A DNA stretch of 32,773 nt. Source: a virus. Every line of letters starts with the position of its first letter. Positions within the stretch are counted from its first letter, which is position 1. Below, one piece after another: positions 30,050 through 32,773 of the stretch. The notes under the pieces are model-generated. The model saw only the letters and a list, made by a program, of their open reading frames with translations, ran no database searches and was not told where the DNA came from. The position numbers and the translations under genes were made by a program. The DNA lies in the IMG/VR virus record IMGVR_UViG_3300028835_001974, positions 1 to 32,773 of that record. The stretch is one strand, 5' to 3'.

Positions 30050-31250
30050 GGCCAGGCCCCCCTTTCTTTGGCTTCAAACTATTCATAAAGTCGACCAGTT
30101 CCTTTTCCTTATCGGCAGGCAAATGCAACTCTTTTGGGACCCTTGCAGTCGAGGCGTGTAAATCCTGAAAAAACCGCTTATGAATCTCGATAATCTTTTC
30201 GCGGGGCTGACCAACGCAAAGCCTCGATAGCTCAACGTTGCCGCGTTCACAAAACGAAATGATATGCTGAGCCCAAGCCACCAGTGATATCATGACCTCG
30301 TTTCGATCGAGTACTTCATTTCGATGGCGGGCCAGCTCTACCCTCAGCTTTTCGGCCTTCATCGCTTTAAGCGGGTCCAGGTGAATTTCCGGTCCCTCCG
30401 CCTTTTCAAACCCCTTCAGCAAAAATTCTTCGAACCACGCCAGGAAAATACTGATGTCAAAAGTCTTGTCTGCATTTCGCGGCAATCCGTATTTGGTAAA
30501 CCAGTTATGAATTGTGGCCCTGGTCCTGCCCGTTATCTCAGTGATTTGTAGAATCGATATCCGGGATAGATCGGTCCCGCCCTTGGTTTTTTCGTCCTGC
30601 AGGAAACTCTCCACCGCCCGGACCGCATCCGGCTTTCCTTCCCGGGCGGCCTCAATAATGGCCTGTTTGATCTCGAGCATAATTCCGAGCTGTGTCTGAT
30701 CCCACAAGTCTGCGACTTCCACATCTTCGTCCAGCATCGCCTGCAGGCCCCGGGCGCTGGCAAAGCCTAATCTCTTGGCCGCTTCCGGAACACTTGCCCC
30801 GTTCTTTGCCAGGTCCCTGAGATTTCGCAGGAACCGGCCGCGGTCCCAGGCCTCTCTGAGCCTTGGATGTTTCTTGAATATTTCAGCCAAAGATATGCGG
30901 ATTTTGATTGCGGCATCCGCCTCGGTCAGATTCTCACATTCGAGTCCCAGTCTCCGGATTTCCGCCACGTCGACAGGCGGCCTGGGAGCCCGCTTTTTTT
31001 TGGTCTTTTCTTTTTTCTTTGCCTTTTTTTTTCTATGCCCCGCCGGCGGAGCTCCTTTCGGTTTTTTCTTTTTCGTCCGGGCCTCCGAAGGCAGCTTGGC
31101 CTTTGCAAGTACTTTGCCGGCCGCCTTCCGTTCGTACCTTTTCAACTCGAGCAGCTCCGCCCGGGATAGTGGCTTGTTTTCCTTGACCTTCCCCAGCAAA
31201 AACAAATGCCTTTGTTTCGCCGCAATCTCTATGGTCGAAAGTTTAGCCAA
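30039..31250 (-). CDS. terminase small subunit-like, Nu1-type HTH, long
   Basis: The 403-residue protein precedes the large terminase, as the lambda Nu1 gene does. It is longer than Nu1 (181 residues). A Lys/Arg-rich tail (about 48-92) precedes helical DNA-binding segments (SVPEAAKRLGFASARGLQAML, about 153-173). A second helix-turn-helix (ISILQITEITGRTRATIHNWF, then KYGLPRN) resembles the Nu1 winged helix. The last part (MKAEKLRVELARHRNEVLDRNEV) is the oligomerisation-type helix seen in Nu1. Start is TTG 31250, nine bases after the methyltransferase stop. Recognition of the packaging site is inferred from family and place. Confidence 0.78.
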   Translation of the reverse strand: MAKLSTIEIAAKQRHLFLLGKVKENKPLSRAELLELKRYERKAAGKVLAKAKLPSEARTKKKKPKGAPPAGHRKKKAKKKEKTKKKRAPRPPVDVAEIRRLGLECENLTEADAAIKIRISLAEIFKKHPRLREAWDRGRFLRNLRDLAKNGASVPEAAKRLGFASARGLQAMLDEDVEVADLWDQTQLGIMLEIKQAIIEAAREGKPDAVRAVESFLQDEKTKGGTDLSRISILQITEITGRTRATIHNWFTKYGLPRNADKTFDISIFLAWFEEFLLKGFEKAEGPEIHLDPLKAMKAEKLRVELARHRNEVLDRNEVMISLVAWAQHIISFCERGNVELSRLCVGQPREKIIEIHKRFFQDLHASTARVPKELHLPADKEKELVDFMNSLKPKKGGPGHGT

Positions 31251-31258
31251 AACTCAAC

Positions 31259-32638
31259 TCACTTTCCTTGCAACTTTGCTTTTTTGCCGGTCCACCGCTC
31301 CCAGCGTTCGACCGCCACATCCACAAAGACCGGCTCCTTTTCCAAAGCAAAACATACCCGGTCCAGTTTCTCGGCAGCTATAATTTGAGAGCCTGATCCA
31401 CAGAACGGCTCATAGCAGAGGTCCCCGGTCCTGGTGTGGACCCGCATAGGAATGCCAAAGATTTCGACCGGCTTAACGGTCGGATGCTGGATGCCAGCCG
31501 GCCTTCTTTTGCCGTCATAATCCAATTGCCATACATCCGTATAATATTCAGGCTTGGTCGGATCTCCGGACTTGATAAATCCTACCGGCCAAACAGTTCC
31601 AATCGTTTTGCCATCGATTTTATGTGCCCGCCAGATCGGCTTATTTCCTTTTACCCACATCAACAGGCAAGGTTCGTGCTGCCACATAAAAACAGAGTAA
31701 TTCTGCATGACACAGGGCTTAACCCAGATAATTTGCTGGTGGATCCAAATACCGAGTTTTTTACAGACATCTTCGATGTCCCGCCTTTGGGTGCTGGCAT
31801 GCCATAAATACAATGCCGTATATTTTTTTGCGTATCTTAAGCCGATAGAATAAAACCTCTCATAAAATTCGCTTACTTTGGCCACATCGATATCATGATA
31901 CGTTGCCGACCAATCCCGTCCTCGATGCGGCCGGTCATCTCCTCTGTCACCGACACCATACGGCGGGTCGGTCGCAAACAGTGACAACTTTTTTCCGCTC
32001 ATCAACCGGCTGACATCATCTTCCTTCGTACAGTCCCCACACAACAAACGGTGTTTACCGAGTAGCCATAACTCACCTCGCTTGGTCTTGGCCTTCTTTT
32101 GAACCTTTGGGATATCATCATCGGGAATCAGACCTTTTTTACCCCGGCCCAAATCTATCTGCAGCTCAGCGATCCTCAGATTCAAAAAATCGGTATCGTC
32201 CGGCATTTCCAGTCTCAGCTTTTCGATATAGTCCAAAATATTTTTATCAAATATCCCCTGGATTTCCGGATTATTCAAGGTCAAATTCAGCAGCTTTTCA
32301 TCGGCCTTGCTGCAGTCGACGGTCACACACAAACACTCAATGACCCCCAGATTTTGAAGTGCTTTGAATCTCTGATTGCCCCCGACAATAACATTTTTTC
32401 CTCCCCTGGTATTGATAACGATCGGTTCCACACAACCGAATCTGTCCAGTGAATTCGCCAGCCCTTCCAAAGCCCCAGGTTCTATCTCTCGCGGATTGTA
32501 ATCAGCCGGGGCCAGGTCCTTCATTTTGAACATACCTACCCCCGGACATCCGATGCGCCGGCCGGCTGCAACCTGCCTGGCAGGACCCGTTCGTTTTTGT
32601 TTAATCGACTTTTTTGTTTGTTGTTTTTTTGCTGTCAT
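31259..32638 (-). CDS. ParB-domain / DNA methyltransferase fusion (N4-cytosine or N6-adenine type)
   Basis: The 459-residue protein begins with a basic tail and a ParB/Srx-like domain (KDLAPADYNPREIEPGALEGL, 40-60; VGGNQRFKAL, 85-94). The catalytic domain starts with WLLGKHRLLCGDCTKEDDVSRL. Motif IV is TDPPYGVG (223-230) and motif I EPFCGSGSQ (410-418) comes after it, the beta-group order. HPTVKPVEIF precedes motif I. DPPY is found in N4-cytosine and N6-adenine enzymes. GGAAAGG precedes the ATG. It is the first late gene, beside the terminase genes, so it may mark phage DNA before packaging and evade restriction. Confidence 0.88.
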   Translation of the reverse strand: MTAKKQQTKKSIKQKRTGPARQVAAGRRIGCPGVGMFKMKDLAPADYNPREIEPGALEGLANSLDRFGCVEPIVINTRGGKNVIVGGNQRFKALQNLGVIECLCVTVDCSKADEKLLNLTLNNPEIQGIFDKNILDYIEKLRLEMPDDTDFLNLRIAELQIDLGRGKKGLIPDDDIPKVQKKAKTKRGELWLLGKHRLLCGDCTKEDDVSRLMSGKKLSLFATDPPYGVGDRGDDRPHRGRDWSATYHDIDVAKVSEFYERFYSIGLRYAKKYTALYLWHASTQRRDIEDVCKKLGIWIHQQIIWVKPCVMQNYSVFMWQHEPCLLMWVKGNKPIWRAHKIDGKTIGTVWPVGFIKSGDPTKPEYYTDVWQLDYDGKRRPAGIQHPTVKPVEIFGIPMRVHTRTGDLCYEPFCGSGSQIIAAEKLDRVCFALEKEPVFVDVAVERWERWTGKKAKLQGK

Positions 32639-32657
32639 TTTTTCCTTTCCGACCCGG

Positions 32658-32672
32658 TGACATTAGATGTCA
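32658..32672. promoter_or_regulatory. inverted repeat TGACAT-TAG-ATGTCA before the late operon
   Basis: The perfect 6-bp inverted repeat with a 3-base spacer lies 20 bases before the first late gene. It shares both half-sites with the repeat at 6799-6818, where they appear in the opposite order. The 135-base stretch 32639-32773 also has an A/T-rich run (32731-32745) but no clear promoter. The element could be a regulator-binding site. Confidence 0.4.
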
Positions 32673-32773
32673 TTGGACCAATTCTTTAACCATAAACTTC
32701 ATAGCAGATTTTGGATGTATGTATAATCGATTTAAAAAAAAGTTTAAGCAGCCCCTTTTCGCAAGCTATGACC

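Noticed and set aside
1-32773. tRNA, rRNA, insertion sequence or transposase
   Set aside because: I found no cloverleaf with the conserved T-loop, no rRNA-like sequence, and no transposase or terminal inverted repeats by reading. A tRNA scan would be needed to exclude an unusual tRNA.

Overview
The window is a tailed-phage genome. Nearly every credible gene lies on the minus strand, so it reads from right (32.6 kb) to left (position 1). The morphogenesis block follows the lambda gene order closely: small and large terminase, gpW-like joiner, portal, protease with nested scaffold, capsid proteins, FII, Z, U, V, G/GT with a -1 frameshift, tape measure, M, L, J. That order predicts a long non-contractile (siphovirus) tail. 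The major capsid protein looks like the Mu gpT family rather than lambda gpE, so the head is mosaic. Strong AGGAG-type ribosome sites, a perfect DnaA box, a lipobox protein and sigma70-like promoters point to a bacterial, probably Gram-negative, host. The species cannot be named from sequence alone. No integrase, transposase, repressor, holin or endolysin was recognised.

Layout from the right in transcription order. At 32.64-28.1 kb are a ParB/N4-N6 adenine-or-cytosine methyltransferase fusion and the two terminase subunits. At 27.98-26.37 kb is an accessory insert: an unknown protein, a compact C5-cytosine methyltransferase, a zinc ribbon, an unknown helical protein and a striking 51-residue Cys-rich peptide, with a promoter and palindrome inside the insert. 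At 26.36-20.25 kb is the head module. At 20.15-7.83 kb are head completion and tail genes, ending in a 1203-residue J-like tip protein. At 7.43-7.82 kb is the only plus-strand unit: its own promoter, a 43-residue lipoprotein and a 55-residue membrane protein, looking like a moron.

A non-coding gap (6.8-7.43 kb) with a terminator separates the late genes from the early ones. The early genes are a Spo11/Topo VI-A-like protein (6.8-5.9 kb), three small proteins, a probable replication origin (4.83-5.12 kb: DnaA box, AT-rich tract, 23-bp direct repeats that are palindromic, and 10-bp tandem repeats), a winged-helix protein, a large ParB-like protein, a DUF6166-like protein, two unknowns, a radical SAM enzyme and an ASCH-domain protein that runs off the left edge.

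The ASCH reading frame continues in frame across the right end of the window and stops after nine more codons, with residues that fit the family. The window may therefore be a complete circular or circularly permuted genome of 32,773 bp, in which the early operon ends about 100 bp before the late operon begins. Most small genes overlap by ATGA, TAATG or TGATG, indicating translational coupling. Several genes are shorter than 60 codons or use non-ATG starts and are easily missed: gpW-like, the Cys-rich peptide, the 55-aa and 43-aa early proteins, and the plus-strand pair.
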